Assembly: GCA_016191015.1 (NCBI GenBank)
Contig: JACPPM010000133.1
Span: forward strand, 1 to 62,546
Origin: Acidobacteriota bacterium
GTDB taxonomy: Bacteria; Acidobacteriota; CAIWXX01
Direction: 5' to 3'
Length of the DNA: 62,546 nucleotides
Shown: in pieces, positions 62,423 through 62,546 of the stretch
Position numbering within the stretch: the first letter of the stretch is position 1
Layout of the letters: the number at the start of each line of letters is the position of its first letter
Notes under the pieces: model-generated
Told to the model about the DNA's origin: nothing
Database searches by the model: none
What the model saw: the letters and a program-made list of their open reading frames with translations, nothing else
Made by a program: the position numbers and the translations under genes

Positions 62423-62546
62423 ACGCGGGCACGCGGGATGGCCCTTCCGGACTCCTCTCAGGAAAGCAGGAAGTTAGGAAGGCAGGAAGGGGTCTGTTCG
62501 ATGCCACCCTGAGCTCCGGAGATGACTGCTCCGTTCCTGCATTCCT
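62391..62546. repeat. Dispersed repeat, copy C, cut by window edge
   Basis: CTAACGCGGCGGAGCCGCAA, CTCCTCTCAGGAAAGCAGGA and, at the edge, GCTCCGTTCCTGCATTCCT are shared with copies A and B. The first pieces have the copy B orientation, the last the copy A orientation, so two partial elements appear to face each other here. It overlaps the 3' end of the vapC-like gene. Confidence 0.7.

Overview
The window is high-GC bacterial chromosome from an organism I cannot name. The gene set fits an Acidobacteriota-like or related deep soil/sediment lineage: two giant two-component-regulator propeller sensors, CarD, a PdxR-PdxS-PdxT operon, a cysteine-variant CcmE, LarC and M16 peptidases. That assignment is inference from gene content. 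Most genes are housekeeping or sensory and sit in tight operons. Many intergenic gaps carry imperfect palindromic repeats.

Layout: 1-4789 (-) is an F-type ATP synthase operon (b', b, delta, alpha, gamma, beta; beta runs off the left edge) without the Fo a and c genes next to it. 5006-5467 is a small secreted protein with its own terminator. 5675-12569 (-) is a nine-gene cytochrome c maturation operon (ccmE-F-H-zinc ribbon CcmI-like-unknown-A-B-C-D). 12841-16855 holds a CNNM/CorC-type protein, CarD, a two-helix RCK protein without a potassium filter and an inositol monophosphatase. 17025-18998 encodes three small secreted proteins, one a transglutaminase-like enzyme. 19370-21357 is nnr-tsaE, flanked by an inverted pair of a roughly 170-bp repeat. 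21593-22223 is a nucleotidyltransferase/partner pair beside a BNR-repeat fossil.

22747-24407 encodes 5-oxoprolinase subunits PxpB and PxpC; PxpA lies 8.5 kb away (32940-33704) behind an MFS transporter. Between them are a lone receiver protein, a sigma-54 activator, a propeller sensor that stops after its histidine domain, and a metzincin protease. A complete propeller histidine kinase follows at 33922-37089. 37391-38276 are two small envelope proteins. 38268-41429 (-) is pdxR-pdxS-pdxT. 41504-46287 (-) is larC-metG-tatD-lipoprotein. 46378-47355 fuses a secretin-type N domain to a TonB-like C-terminus.

47449-56792 (-) is a defence-type block: hsdM-hsdS-DUF1016 nuclease-hsdR-YgjP-like metallopeptidase with overlapping genes, then radC. 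A large PIN-domain protein (57385-58200) is divergent from hsdM. An M16 peptidase (58557-61355) and a Phd/VapC toxin-antitoxin pair (61659-62422) close the window, whose last bases are another copy of the dispersed repeat.

The best candidates for undescribed biology are the dispersed repeat family that pairs around nnr-tsaE and supplies the vapC 3' end, the sensor with a histidine domain but no ATPase domain next to a sigma-54 activator and lone receiver, and the mixed cytochrome c maturation system with a CxxxY CcmE and a zinc-ribbon CcmI-like protein.
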